From DATEMK01 sp039914625 (lineage in GTDB: Bacteria > Bacteroidota > Bacteroidia > AKYH767-A > OLB10), in NCBI GenBank assembly GCA_039914625.1, contig JBDSOU010000048.1, positions 1 through 19,337 on the forward strand: a stretch of DNA of 19,337 nucleotides, in the 5' to 3' direction. A model generated the notes under the pieces. The model was not told the origin of the DNA and searched no databases. It saw only the letters and a program-made list of their open reading frames with translations. Both the position numbers and the translations under genes were made by a program. Below are positions 8,156-16,398 of this stretch, piece after piece (the stretch's first letter is position 1; each line of letters starts with the position of its first letter).

Positions 8156-8575
8156 GTTTTAGTATTTTATTTTTTTATTCAAAACTGTTGAGGTATTTTC
8201 TTTTTTTGTCAGTACTCCTTTACCAACATTTAGAAATAAGTCAAAATGGAGGATAGTAATAATACTAATATAAAATTAATTTTCTGTCAAAGCACTCTTT
8301 TCTCTCTTATTGAAATTCAAATATAATAAAATTTCATTTCTAAATAATGTCATATTTATTTTTATTTGCACTTAAAAGTTCAACAAGTCAAGCAAAATTT
8401 TTGTTTTGGTTTGCAATTCCCCTAAATTAATTGTTGAATCATTTCATAAAATATGCAAAGAAATTTGATGTCCTTATCATTATCGAAAAGATTGTGTCAA
8501 ATTTTTTTAATATTTAAATAAAATAAAATTTTTACTTTCGTCTGATTCTATTGCCAACCATGGCAGAGTGGAATT
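8156..8575. other. 420-bp AT-rich divergent intergenic region
   Basis: This gap separates the minus-strand T9SS protein gene from the plus-strand GT-C/trefoil gene and must hold promoters for both. On the minus strand TATATTTG (8325-8318) is an exact TAnnTTTG match that would give a leader of ~150 nt. On the plus strand TACTTTCG (8533-8540) matches with one difference, 35 nt before the ATG at 8576. Neither has a convincing -33 TTTG at the usual spacing. A short reading frame of 11 codons starts at 8560 and overlaps the downstream start, but it has no support. No RNA gene, repeat or hairpin stood out. Confidence 0.4.
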
Positions 8576-10576
8576 ATGATTTTCAAAAACTTTAGGAAAA
8601 TTTATAGAGTAGTCTTGCCATTACTGCTTCTTGTAGCGGGCTTGTACCTGACCCCCATACAAATATTTCAAACAAACCTTTCCAAGGTTCCTGGTGATTT
8701 TGGAGATGCACGTTTTAATAATTACATTCTCGAACATGGATATAATTACCTGACAGGAAAAGTAGATAAATTCTGGGATGCCCCGTTTATGTACCCTTAC
8801 AAAAACGTTATTGCCTTTTCAGATAATCTGCTCGGCACCCTTCCAATTTATTCTGTGTTCAGGGCTTCCGGCTTTGACAGGGAGACCTCTTTTCAATTGT
8901 GGCTGTTTACATTGTTTGTGCTGAATTTTATTTGTTGTTATTTGGCTTTAAATCACTGGATCGCTAATTCTTTATTGGCCGCTACAGGGGCTTATATTTT
9001 TGCATTTTCAATATTTATAGTTGGAAATATTTATAATGTTCAAACATTTCCAAGATTTATTGTTCCTTTTGTTTTCTTTTGGATATGGAAGTATTTTTCT
9101 GAAAAAAGAATAGAATATTTTCTGTTCACATCAATTGGAGTTGTATTCCAGTTTTATTGCGGCATTTACCTTGGATTTTTATTAGTGTATTCTTTATTGT
9201 TTTTAACTGCTGCGTACTTAATTATTTACAGGGACAAATCCCTTTTCACACAATTCAAAATAATAAAGCAAACAATATATTTCCTACTTATAATTCTACT
9301 TACTGCTGTTTTATTGACCCCTTTGATGTTACCATATATAAAGGCGTCAGAGGCATTGGCGAAGCCTGAATTTAAAGACATGATTTCAACTATTCCCACA
9401 CTACGCTCCTATTTTTTTACTTCCAAAGCTCCTATTGTATGGGGACTATTATCTGAACATGGCACTCATATCTCTTCAAATTGGTGGTTTCACTTTTTAT
9501 TTATCGGTGGTTTGCCCTGGTTGGGAATAATCGCAGTTCCTTTCTTACTCCTGTCTAAAGATATCAATCCTGCAATTAAGAAATCACTCCATTTTTGGAC
9601 TTTGGCTCTTTTTCTGAGTTTGACCTTTTGTTTAAACATAAATGGATTGACCCTCTACAGAATAATTTATGAAATACCGGGTTTTTCATCCATGCGTTCG
9701 ATGAACAGAATTATGAATATTGAAGTGTTTTTCTTCATTTTAATATTTGTTTTTGTTTTTAATGAACTTAGTAAATCTTATCGCATGATAAATGGATTAA
9801 TTCTCAGTTTCCCTTTGTTGATTATTATTGATAACCTGATTGATCCCAAAGAAATTAAAGTATATGATAAAGGCGAGTCACAAAAAGAGATTCAATTTGT
9901 TAAGGAAAAAATTATGAATAAGTATAACAAAAATTATATTGCTATTGCATTCAAACCCAAAAACATTATGGAAGTTGAAACTGAAAGACAACTCGATGTA
10001 ATGCTTGCCACGCAAGAATTAAATATTTCGTGCGTAAATGCTTATACCGGGTACAGTCCTACAGCATTTATTGATTTTTATAAACAAGCCGACAGAAAAG
10101 CGTTAAATAAATGGTGTGAGTTTAATCATTTAAATAAAAACTTGATTCTAAAAATTAATGAATCTGATTCTGAATGGGAAGACTATCCTCAAATAAACTT
10201 AAAAGCTGAAAATGACAAATACATTTGTGCTGACAAATCATTAAATTATTTTATTACAGCTAACAGGGACAAAGCAAATCAATGGGAAACTTTTACATTA
10301 ATACCTTTTAAAAATAATAAATACGCATTATTATCCTTTCACAATTTATTTTTATCGTGTGATTCCGGATGTACTGATGAAATAAATGCCCTTAGCAAAC
10401 AAATAAGTGAAAAGGAACTGTTTGAAAAATTTGATTTTGATCATGATTTAGTTTCGTTTAAAGCCATTAATGGAAAATATTTAAGTGTGGATAAAAAATC
10501 ATATCATCTTTGCGCTAAAAGTAATTCAATAAGCAAAGAAGAAAAATTTATTTTAGAGGTCAGAAAAGATGAATAA
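8576..10576 (+). CDS. GT-C-like membrane glycosyltransferase with C-terminal fascin-like beta-trefoil
   Basis: The 666-aa protein has a membrane part (about residues 10-420, roughly ten spans) and a long soluble C-terminus. The first external loop reads GDFGDARFNNYILEHGY (40-56) and then YPYKNVIAFSDNLLG (73-87). This acidic GD.R.N plus AFSDNLLG pattern is familiar from bacterial GT-C-type membrane proteins. Residues ~538-664 look like a beta-trefoil of the fascin type, with three related units. The first holds KYICAD (548-553), NRD (563-565) and WETF (570-573). The second is around 578-622. The third has INGKYLSVDK (631-640). By GT-C topology the trefoil should face the periplasm, where it may hold the acceptor glycan or protein. 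The same domain ends the protein at 12276-14087. Likely donor: a polyprenyl-phosphate sugar. The GT-C assignment is moderately sure and the trefoil is sure. Confidence 0.75.
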   Translation: MIFKNFRKIYRVVLPLLLLVAGLYLTPIQIFQTNLSKVPGDFGDARFNNYILEHGYNYLTGKVDKFWDAPFMYPYKNVIAFSDNLLGTLPIYSVFRASGFDRETSFQLWLFTLFVLNFICCYLALNHWIANSLLAATGAYIFAFSIFIVGNIYNVQTFPRFIVPFVFFWIWKYFSEKRIEYFLFTSIGVVFQFYCGIYLGFLLVYSLLFLTAAYLIIYRDKSLFTQFKIIKQTIYFLLIILLTAVLLTPLMLPYIKASEALAKPEFKDMISTIPTLRSYFFTSKAPIVWGLLSEHGTHISSNWWFHFLFIGGLPWLGIIAVPFLLLSKDINPAIKKSLHFWTLALFLSLTFCLNINGLTLYRIIYEIPGFSSMRSMNRIMNIEVFFFILIFVFVFNELSKSYRMINGLILSFPLLIIIDNLIDPKEIKVYDKGESQKEIQFVKEKIMNKYNKNYIAIAFKPKNIMEVETERQLDVMLATQELNISCVNAYTGYSPTAFIDFYKQADRKALNKWCEFNHLNKNLILKINESDSEWEDYPQINLKAENDKYICADKSLNYFITANRDKANQWETFTLIPFKNNKYALLSFHNLFLSCDSGCTDEINALSKQISEKELFEKFDFDHDLVSFKAINGKYLSVDKKSYHLCAKSNSISKEEKFILEVRKDE

Positions 10577-10594
10577 TTGAATTTTTCTCTTCAT

Positions 10595-10625
10595 ATTGCA
10601 CATTAATTTAGTTTGCATATTTTTG
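10595..10625 (+). promoter_or_regulatory. Bacteroidota-type promoter for the GT-C gene at 10705
   Basis: ATTG (10595-10598, a near match to the -33 TTTG) is followed after a 19-bp spacer by TATTTTTG (10618-10625), an exact TAnnTTTG -7 element. Spacing fits the usual 19-21 bp. The expected start point near 10632 gives a leader of about 70 nt before the GTG at 10705. This suggests the gene has its own promoter and is not only read from the upstream gene. Confidence 0.55.
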
Positions 10626-10704
10626 AAATAATAATTGAATGAATACAGAATAATTGACGTTGAATGCTAATTTTATGAACTTAATAATTATTTAATTTTC
10701 CAAA

Positions 10705-12060
10705 GTGAAAATATTTCTTGGAATTCTTCTAGCTTCCCTTTTTCTTTGCTATTATGCTCTTTATAATCAATATCCATTGGTTTATAATGATACCGGAACA
10801 TATATTTTATCAGGGTTTCGAAATTTTTATCCTGATGATCGCCCAGTGTTTTATGGATTGTTTATCAGGCATGTTAGTTTAGGGTCTTCTTTGTTGCTGG
10901 TAGTTTTTGCGCAGGGGTTAATGGTTGCATCATTGTTATATTTATTATTTAAGAATTTCAGCAATACCGTAAATCCATTATTGTGGACTTTATGTTCTTC
11001 CTTATTATTGACAATAACAACGGGAATTTCTTTCAATGTAAGTCAATTAATACCCGATGTATTTGCCCCTGTGTGTTTTATTAGTTTCGCTTTAATAATC
11101 TTTGGTAGTAAATTAAATTCCGTACAAATAACTTATCTTTCTTTAATTTTTGTATTCAGTACAATAACCCATTTGTCAAACATTTTAACAATTACACTTT
11201 CAGCGGGGAGTGTATTACTAATTTATTTGGTAAAACGAAATAAATCCTTGTTCATTAAACAACGTTTACTTTTAGCTATGTCATTGATTTTAAGTTGCTA
11301 TATTGTTGTGCCAGGAACTCATTATTTATATGACAAAAAGTTTATTTTTTCGAATGGCTCTCATATTTTTAGAATGGAAAAATTAATTGAATTCGGAATA
11401 TTAGAAGATTTTTTAAAGGAACATTGTAACGATCAGCATTATTCACTTTGTGACTATAAAGATAAAGCAGAATTAGTTTGGGGTTTCATGTGGAACTATG
11501 ATAGTCCGGCAAACCAAAACGGAGGATGGAAAGCGCATGAAAAGGAATACAATCAAATCATTCATGACGTTTTAAGCGAGAAAAAATATTTAAAGATTTA
11601 TATAAGAAAAAGCATTGAGTCCGCTTTTTTTCAGTTTTTCACTTTCGAAACTGGAGACGCCACCAAAGCAGATGCTGAAGGTCCACCAGCAAATGCAATA
11701 GATCAATGCATCCACGCTGATCTTCATTCCTATTGGGCAAACAAACAAGTTCAGGGAAAACTTGAATTTAAAACGTTGAATCAATTGCAATTATTTATTG
11801 TGTTTTTTTCTTCTTTGCTTATTTTAATTGTTTACTACAATAAAACGCTGAATGACCCGGAATTAAGTAAAATAAAATTTCTATTTAATTCGTTATTATT
11901 GTTTTTGTTTTTTAATGCCATCGTGTGCAGCAATCTTTCTACAATTGGCGGAAGGTATCAGAGCAGGGTAATCTGGCTTATACCGCTTTTTACTTTAATT
12001 TATATATCTAACATTGATTTTAAATCTGGCATTAGAAAACTTCTTAAGACAGAAAATTAA
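10705..12060 (+). CDS. Multi-pass membrane protein, probable GT-C glycosyltransferase
   Basis: This 451-aa integral membrane protein has about ten hydrophobic segments. A signal-anchor-like first span (residues 2-20) leads into a first external loop, YPLVYNDTGTYILSGF (23-38), with an Asp at 29 in the place of the GT-C catalytic acid. A large hydrophilic loop at about 215-340 carries many charged and aromatic residues and is probably periplasmic. Membrane spans resume at about 348-440, and the protein ends in a short basic tail. No trefoil domain is present, unlike its two neighbours. The start is GTG at 10705, chosen because the hydrophobic segment begins directly after it. An ATG at 10677 in another frame stops after six codons. 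The nearest exact promoter is at 10595-10625. Likely uses a polyprenyl-phosphate sugar; acceptor unknown. Confidence 0.6.
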   Translation: MKIFLGILLASLFLCYYALYNQYPLVYNDTGTYILSGFRNFYPDDRPVFYGLFIRHVSLGSSLLLVVFAQGLMVASLLYLLFKNFSNTVNPLLWTLCSSLLLTITTGISFNVSQLIPDVFAPVCFISFALIIFGSKLNSVQITYLSLIFVFSTITHLSNILTITLSAGSVLLIYLVKRNKSLFIKQRLLLAMSLILSCYIVVPGTHYLYDKKFIFSNGSHIFRMEKLIEFGILEDFLKEHCNDQHYSLCDYKDKAELVWGFMWNYDSPANQNGGWKAHEKEYNQIIHDVLSEKKYLKIYIRKSIESAFFQFFTFETGDATKADAEGPPANAIDQCIHADLHSYWANKQVQGKLEFKTLNQLQLFIVFFSSLLILIVYYNKTLNDPELSKIKFLFNSLLLFLFFNAIVCSNLSTIGGRYQSRVIWLIPLFTLIYISNIDFKSGIRKLLKTEN

Positions 12061-12275
12061 AATAAAAAAATAAATTCTCTTTAATCTGTTTTAATAAATT
12101 TTGCCATGATATTGATTCTAAAAATGGTAACGAAAGGTAATACCAGAATAACAATTTCCTTTAATGTTAATTACTTAATTGGTGCAGATAAAATTTATAT
12201 TTTTAATAATTAAAATATTCCTATTTATTCACATTTTTATAAATAAAATCCCGGTTTCAGTGGCAAATTAAACTG
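12061..12275. other. 215-bp AT-rich gap between two GT-C genes
   Basis: Very AT-rich sequence, with no coding potential above a few codons, no strong hairpin and no exact TAnnTTTG box in the forward direction. Its length suggests that a promoter for the gene at 12276 is present, but I could not place one. Confidence 0.3.
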
Positions 12276-14087
12276 ATGCTCAAAACCTTAGCTAACTCTA
12301 AAACCCTTTTATTCATAATCATTCTTTTCACTACAGTTTGTAGTTTTAAAAATGAAAGATGGAAAACGGGATCCATCATTCAAAATGATGTTATTTTTTA
12401 TTATAGTTACCTTCCTGCAACATTTATTTATCATGATTTAACATTTGGATTTGTTCGTAATCTGCCAGGAGAAATACAGGCTAAAATTTATACTCCATTT
12501 AATGAGGACAATCTTGTAGTGCAAAAAATGACATCAGGTGTTGCTGTGTTGCTTTTGCCCTTTTTTTTGATAGCACATTTTTACTCAATTTTGAGTTCGT
12601 TACCCGCAAACGGTTACACGGAAGTTTATGAGTTTTCAATTGCTGCTGCTGCTTTATTCTATTTTGCAATCGGTTTGATTTTTTTGAGAAAAATTCTCAA
12701 AAAAAATTTCAATGAATGGACAATTGCTTTGACATTAATGGTAATTGCTTTATGTACAAATCTATTTTATTACACAAGTTATGAAAGCGGGATGTCACAT
12801 GTTTACAGTTTTTGTCTTTTTAGTATTTTTCTATGGCATACGATAAAATGGCATGAAAAGCCTGTGGTCCTTAATTCTTTTTTAACAGGAATAATTTTAG
12901 GCATGATCATACTAGTGCGTCCAACTAACTGCGTAATCTTTATTTTTTTTATTCTTTATTCTATTACCGATAAAAAATCCATTTTGAATAAATTCAGATT
13001 TATTAAAGAAAATGGATTGAATATGACTATTATTTTTGCGTCTGTTTTTATTCCACTATCCATTCAACTTATCTACTGGAAGTATGTAAGCGGGCATTGG
13101 GTTTGTTATTCTTATGGTGATCAAAGGTTTTTCTTTAACAATCCGCATATTTGGTTGGGATTGCTTGGCTTTAGGAAAGGCTTTTTTATTTATGCTCCCG
13201 CAATGCTTATGATAATTCCCGGATTTTGGATGGCTTTAAAAGAGCATAAAATTTTTGGATTGGGCGTTATTGTTTTTTTTATTGTAAATGTGTATGTAAT
13301 ATTTAGCTGGTGGTCGTGGTGGTATGGGGGAAGCTTTGGTTCCCGCCCTCTTATTGATTCATTTCCTGTTTTAGCTTTGCCCCTTGGAACCTTTATAGAA
13401 AAATTTACAACAGGTAAACAGTTAAAAAAAAATATTTTAATAACATGTGTTATTATATTTACTACACTGAATCTGTTCCAGACGGAACAGGCAAAATCAA
13501 CTTTATTACACTGGGAAGGAATGAATGTTACCCTTTATTTTAAAATCTTCGGAACAAGAACATGGCCTGATAATTACGATTTAATGGTAACTCCAGCTGA
13601 CGCTGATAAGGCCCTTAAGGGATTACCTGAAAGAGATGTTTTTGATCTTTCAGTAAACAATCTGAAACTGCTGTACACGTGCAAGGTGAACATTAAAGGG
13701 GCTAATAATAAATTTGTTTGCGCTGATGCAAATAATGACGGCTTAATAATCTGCAATAGGGATCAGCCCTATGAATGGGAAACATTTCTAATGCGGAAAT
13801 ATTTTGGAAATGTTTGTACTTTACAGTCTTCACAAGGAAAATTTTTAGGTATTACATCGGAAAATGATTCACCACTCAGAGCGCATAAAGAGATACCTGA
13901 GAAAACTGAAATTTTTAAAATAATAGACTTAGATAATCACAAATTCGCATTAAAATCTTGTAACGGTTCCTTGATTACCTTGAAGAAAAAGCAGCCAGAG
14001 TTATTAACCAGTGGCGTTTACGAAATAAATAATTCAGAATCTTTTGAACTTATTTCGCAATGCGATTCTGCAAAAAATAGTAACTAA
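12276..14087 (+). CDS. GT-C-like membrane glycosyltransferase with C-terminal fascin-like beta-trefoil (second copy)
   Basis: The membrane part of this 603-aa protein (residues ~8-400) has the pattern of the RgtA/B/C/D-like GT-C group. The first loop reads QNDVIFYYSYLPATFIYHDL (36-55) with a catalytic-type Asp at 38. GDQRFFFNNPHIWLGLLGF follows at 281-299, then WWSWWYGGSFGSRPLID (345-361). Residues ~466-596 are a fascin-like beta-trefoil: KFVCAD (479-484), NRD (494-496), WETF (501-504), then weaker units around GKFLGITS (521-528) and FALKSCNG (557-564). Its first unit aligns without gaps to that of the 666-aa protein, although the membrane parts differ. The stop is 3 bp before the next start, so the two genes are almost certainly co-transcribed. 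The periplasmic trefoil is a candidate acceptor-binding module. Confidence 0.78.
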   Translation: MLKTLANSKTLLFIIILFTTVCSFKNERWKTGSIIQNDVIFYYSYLPATFIYHDLTFGFVRNLPGEIQAKIYTPFNEDNLVVQKMTSGVAVLLLPFFLIAHFYSILSSLPANGYTEVYEFSIAAAALFYFAIGLIFLRKILKKNFNEWTIALTLMVIALCTNLFYYTSYESGMSHVYSFCLFSIFLWHTIKWHEKPVVLNSFLTGIILGMIILVRPTNCVIFIFFILYSITDKKSILNKFRFIKENGLNMTIIFASVFIPLSIQLIYWKYVSGHWVCYSYGDQRFFFNNPHIWLGLLGFRKGFFIYAPAMLMIIPGFWMALKEHKIFGLGVIVFFIVNVYVIFSWWSWWYGGSFGSRPLIDSFPVLALPLGTFIEKFTTGKQLKKNILITCVIIFTTLNLFQTEQAKSTLLHWEGMNVTLYFKIFGTRTWPDNYDLMVTPADADKALKGLPERDVFDLSVNNLKLLYTCKVNIKGANNKFVCADANNDGLIICNRDQPYEWETFLMRKYFGNVCTLQSSQGKFLGITSENDSPLRAHKEIPEKTEIFKIIDLDNHKFALKSCNGSLITLKKKQPELLTSGVYEINNSESFELISQCDSAKNSN

Positions 14088-14090
14088 TTT

Positions 14091-15521
14091 ATGGTAAAAA
14101 CATTTAGCGAAAAATCGGAAAGAATACTTTTGTTTAGTCTTATGATTTCTATTTTTCTTTTTCTCGTCTATATTATTAATGGGGCGAAGGCTACCTATGA
14201 TTCCGGGGATGGACTTACACATTATTTTATTTCACGTTATTCATGGAAACATCCAGAGCTTTTATTACATCACTGGGGTAAGCCTTTTTTCACTCTTGCA
14301 AGTTCACCCTTTTCACAATTTGGATTAGTTGGAATGAATGTATTTCAAATAGTATGCGGACTTGCAACTTCTTTCTTTTGTTTTCAGATTGCAAAAAAAC
14401 TTGAATTGAGATTCGCATGGTTGCTCCCCATTTTTATTTGTTTTACCCCTATTTATTTTGCGGTTATCAATAGCGGACTTACAGAAATATTTTTTGCATG
14501 TGTATTGGTGTTTTCGATATGGATGGTTTTTGAAAAACGGTTTGTAGTTGCTGCAATTGCTGCTTCTCTATTACCGTTTGTAAGGGTAGATGCCTATGTA
14601 ACCGTTCCTCTCATTGCGTTTATTTTCTGTATCAGGAAACAATTTGCAGCACTTCCATTTTTATTAACAGGGTTTATCATTTATTCAATTATAGGCTCTT
14701 TTTATTTCAGTGATTCTTTTTGGGTGATCCATCAAAGTCAGAATTTTTTTGATGAGGGCTATCCGGGAATGAAAGGAGAACTTTTTCATTATCCAAAAAT
14801 GTACAAAGAAATTTGGGGCGCTTCTCTTTCTTTGCTATTGGTTGGAGGACTTATTTATGTAATGTATAATTCATATTCTGTTTTAGTCAACAAAACCAAT
14901 AAAGGTTTTTTAGCTGAAGAAATAATTTTGATTTACGGTTCTTTTTTTGCCTGCCTGCTGATACATACGCTTTCCTATTGCCTGCCGGGTGTTTTAAATA
15001 ATTTGGGAATGACCCGGTATATGGTAACACTAATTCCCTGTGCAGCTTTAATTGCTTTAAGAGGTTTAAATATTCTTATTTCACCTGTTAAAAAAAATTT
15101 GTTTTTAACAACAGCCCTTGTTATTATTTTCTCTGCTTTTATTTTTATAAGTCCGTTTAAACAATCGTATTATCCCTTCAGACTTGATGATGAACAACTC
15201 GTGACAAAAGAAGCTGCTGGATGGATGAAGAGTAAAAATATTGCAAATTCAAAAATTTATTACTCCTCTGTGTCATTTCCCCTGTTTTATGAAATTGATC
15301 CTTTTGATAACAAGAAAGCTATTGTAAACATTAACCTTGATGAACCCCTTCCATCCTCTTATTTTCCACAAGGAAGCGTAATGGTATGGGACACGCATTA
15401 TGGATCAAATGAAGGCAGGGTTACAGTTGAAAAATTAAAAAACAATAAATCCCTCCAATTGTTGCAAACATTTGTCGGAAATAATGGCAAATTTGAAGTT
15501 CGAATTTACAAAGTAAAATAA
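14091..15521 (+). CDS. Multi-pass membrane protein, probable GT-C (PMT/ArnT-like) glycosyltransferase
   Basis: This 476-aa inner-membrane protein has about ten to eleven spans. After the first span (11-30) comes ATYDSGDGLTHYFISRYSW (34-52), with D37 and D40 as candidates for the GT-C catalytic acid. KHPELLLHHWGKPFF (53-67) follows, a pattern seen in PMT-like dolichyl-phosphate-sugar-dependent transferases. The C-terminal ~110 residues (~365-476) form a soluble, presumably periplasmic domain without the fascin-like repeats of the upstream gene. Only 3 bp separate it from the preceding stop, so translation may be coupled. A DPM1-like GT2 gene lies 74 bp downstream and could supply its lipid-linked sugar, though that gene seems to have its own promoter. 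The substrate is unknown. Confidence 0.65.
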   Translation: MVKTFSEKSERILLFSLMISIFLFLVYIINGAKATYDSGDGLTHYFISRYSWKHPELLLHHWGKPFFTLASSPFSQFGLVGMNVFQIVCGLATSFFCFQIAKKLELRFAWLLPIFICFTPIYFAVINSGLTEIFFACVLVFSIWMVFEKRFVVAAIAASLLPFVRVDAYVTVPLIAFIFCIRKQFAALPFLLTGFIIYSIIGSFYFSDSFWVIHQSQNFFDEGYPGMKGELFHYPKMYKEIWGASLSLLLVGGLIYVMYNSYSVLVNKTNKGFLAEEIILIYGSFFACLLIHTLSYCLPGVLNNLGMTRYMVTLIPCAALIALRGLNILISPVKKNLFLTTALVIIFSAFIFISPFKQSYYPFRLDDEQLVTKEAAGWMKSKNIANSKIYYSSVSFPLFYEIDPFDNKKAIVNINLDEPLPSSYFPQGSVMVWDTHYGSNEGRVTVEKLKNNKSLQLLQTFVGNNGKFEVRIYKVK

Positions 15522-15528
15522 TTGCACT

Positions 15529-15562
15529 TTTGTTACCTATATTTTATTCAGCACTAAATTGG
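15529..15562 (+). promoter_or_regulatory. Possible promoter for the GT2 gene at 15596
   Basis: TTTG (15529-15532, exact -33) is followed after 22 bp by TAAATTGG (15555-15562), which differs from TAnnTTTG at one position. The spacer is slightly long for the phylum. The predicted start point near 15569 would give a leader of about 27 nt before the ATG. Confidence 0.35.
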
Positions 15563-15595
15563 TAAAGAATTTCTTCTAATCTGAATTATTTTTAA

Positions 15596-16348
15596 ATGAT
15601 CGGCAACAAAAAAGTAGTCATAGTTCTTCCCGCCTACAACGCAGCCTTAACTCTTGAACAAACCTACAAAGAAATTCCATTTGATATTGTTGACGAAGTA
15701 GTTTTGGTGGACGATGCAAGTAAAGACAACACGGTTGAAGTAGGAAGTAAGCTCGGAATAAAGCATATTATAAAGCATGAAAAAAATAAAGGATACGGAG
15801 GCAATCAAAAATCCTGTTATGATAAAGCGCTTTCATTGAGAGCTGATATTGTCATCATGCTGCATCCCGATTACCAGTACACACCTAAATTAATCACTGC
15901 CATGAGCAGCATTATTGCAAATGATATATACCACGTAGTTTTAGGCTCAAGAATTTTAGGAAAGGGTGCGTTAAAAGGAGGCATGCCTATGTATAAATAT
16001 CTTTTTAATCGCTTTCTCACTTTATCTCAAAATATTTTGATGAATCAAAAGCTTTCTGAATATCATACCGGCTACCGGGCTTTTTCAAAGGAAGTGTTGA
16101 ATAAAATAAATTATAAGGTAAATTCTGATGATTTTGTTTTTGACAACCAAATGCTTGCACAAATTTTTTATGCTGATTTTGAAATTGCAGAAGTAACCTG
16201 CCCGACAAAATATTTTGATGAAGCATCATCCATCAATTTCAGCAGGAGTGTTAAGTATGGACTTGGGGTTCTCGGTGTCAGCCTTCAGTATTTTCTGCAG
16301 AAAAAAGGAATAAAAAAGTCAAAGATTTTCAGTACCCCTTTAAAATAA
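15596..16348 (+). CDS. GT2 glycosyltransferase, polyprenyl-phosphate sugar synthase-like
   Basis: This 250-aa GT-A fold enzyme resembles dolichol-phosphate mannose synthases. Motifs are LPAYNAALT (11-19), LVDDASKDNT (37-46), NKGYGGNQK (64-72), and HPDYQYTP (90-97), which holds the metal-binding Asp in place of a classical DxD. EYHTGYRAF (155-163) and DDFVFDNQML (178-187) follow in the acceptor region. A weak hydrophobic segment near the C-terminus (~221-234) may touch the membrane. It should make a polyprenyl-phosphate sugar for the GT-C enzymes upstream. The other GT2 gene (4315-5040) has DAD instead of HPD, so the two may use different sugars. Its end is followed by the promoter of the methionine unit, with no clear terminator hairpin between them. 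Confidence 0.87.
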   Translation: MIGNKKVVIVLPAYNAALTLEQTYKEIPFDIVDEVVLVDDASKDNTVEVGSKLGIKHIIKHEKNKGYGGNQKSCYDKALSLRADIVIMLHPDYQYTPKLITAMSSIIANDIYHVVLGSRILGKGALKGGMPMYKYLFNRFLTLSQNILMNQKLSEYHTGYRAFSKEVLNKINYKVNSDDFVFDNQMLAQIFYADFEIAEVTCPTKYFDEASSINFSRSVKYGLGVLGVSLQYFLQKKGIKKSKIFSTPLK

Positions 16349-16350
16349 TT

Positions 16351-16381
16351 TTTTTAAACTCCGAATTTTCTCCTATCTTTG
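16351..16381 (+). promoter_or_regulatory. Promoter of the SAM-riboswitch-mnmD-metH unit
   Basis: TATCTTTG (16374-16381) is an exact TAnnTTTG -7 element, and a TTTT at 16351-16354 stands 19 bp upstream at the -33 position (T in place of the final G). The start point near 16388 lies just before the S-box P1 stem at 16401, which is where a riboswitch promoter should be. Confidence 0.6.
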
Positions 16382-16398
16382 CGCCAGTTCTTTAAAAA

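Noticed and set aside
8560..8595. 11-codon frame (MAEWNYDFQKL) overlapping the start of the 666-aa protein
   Set aside because: Short, out of frame, with no conservation evidence; it could be an upstream frame but chance is more likely.
10677..10697. Six-codon frame in the leader of the gene at 10705
   Set aside because: Too short and made of common AT-rich codons; no sign of attenuation structure.
12110..12150. TGGTA...TACCA small inverted repeat between two GT-C genes
   Set aside because: Only a 5-bp stem with no T-run; it is within chance expectation for AT-rich DNA.
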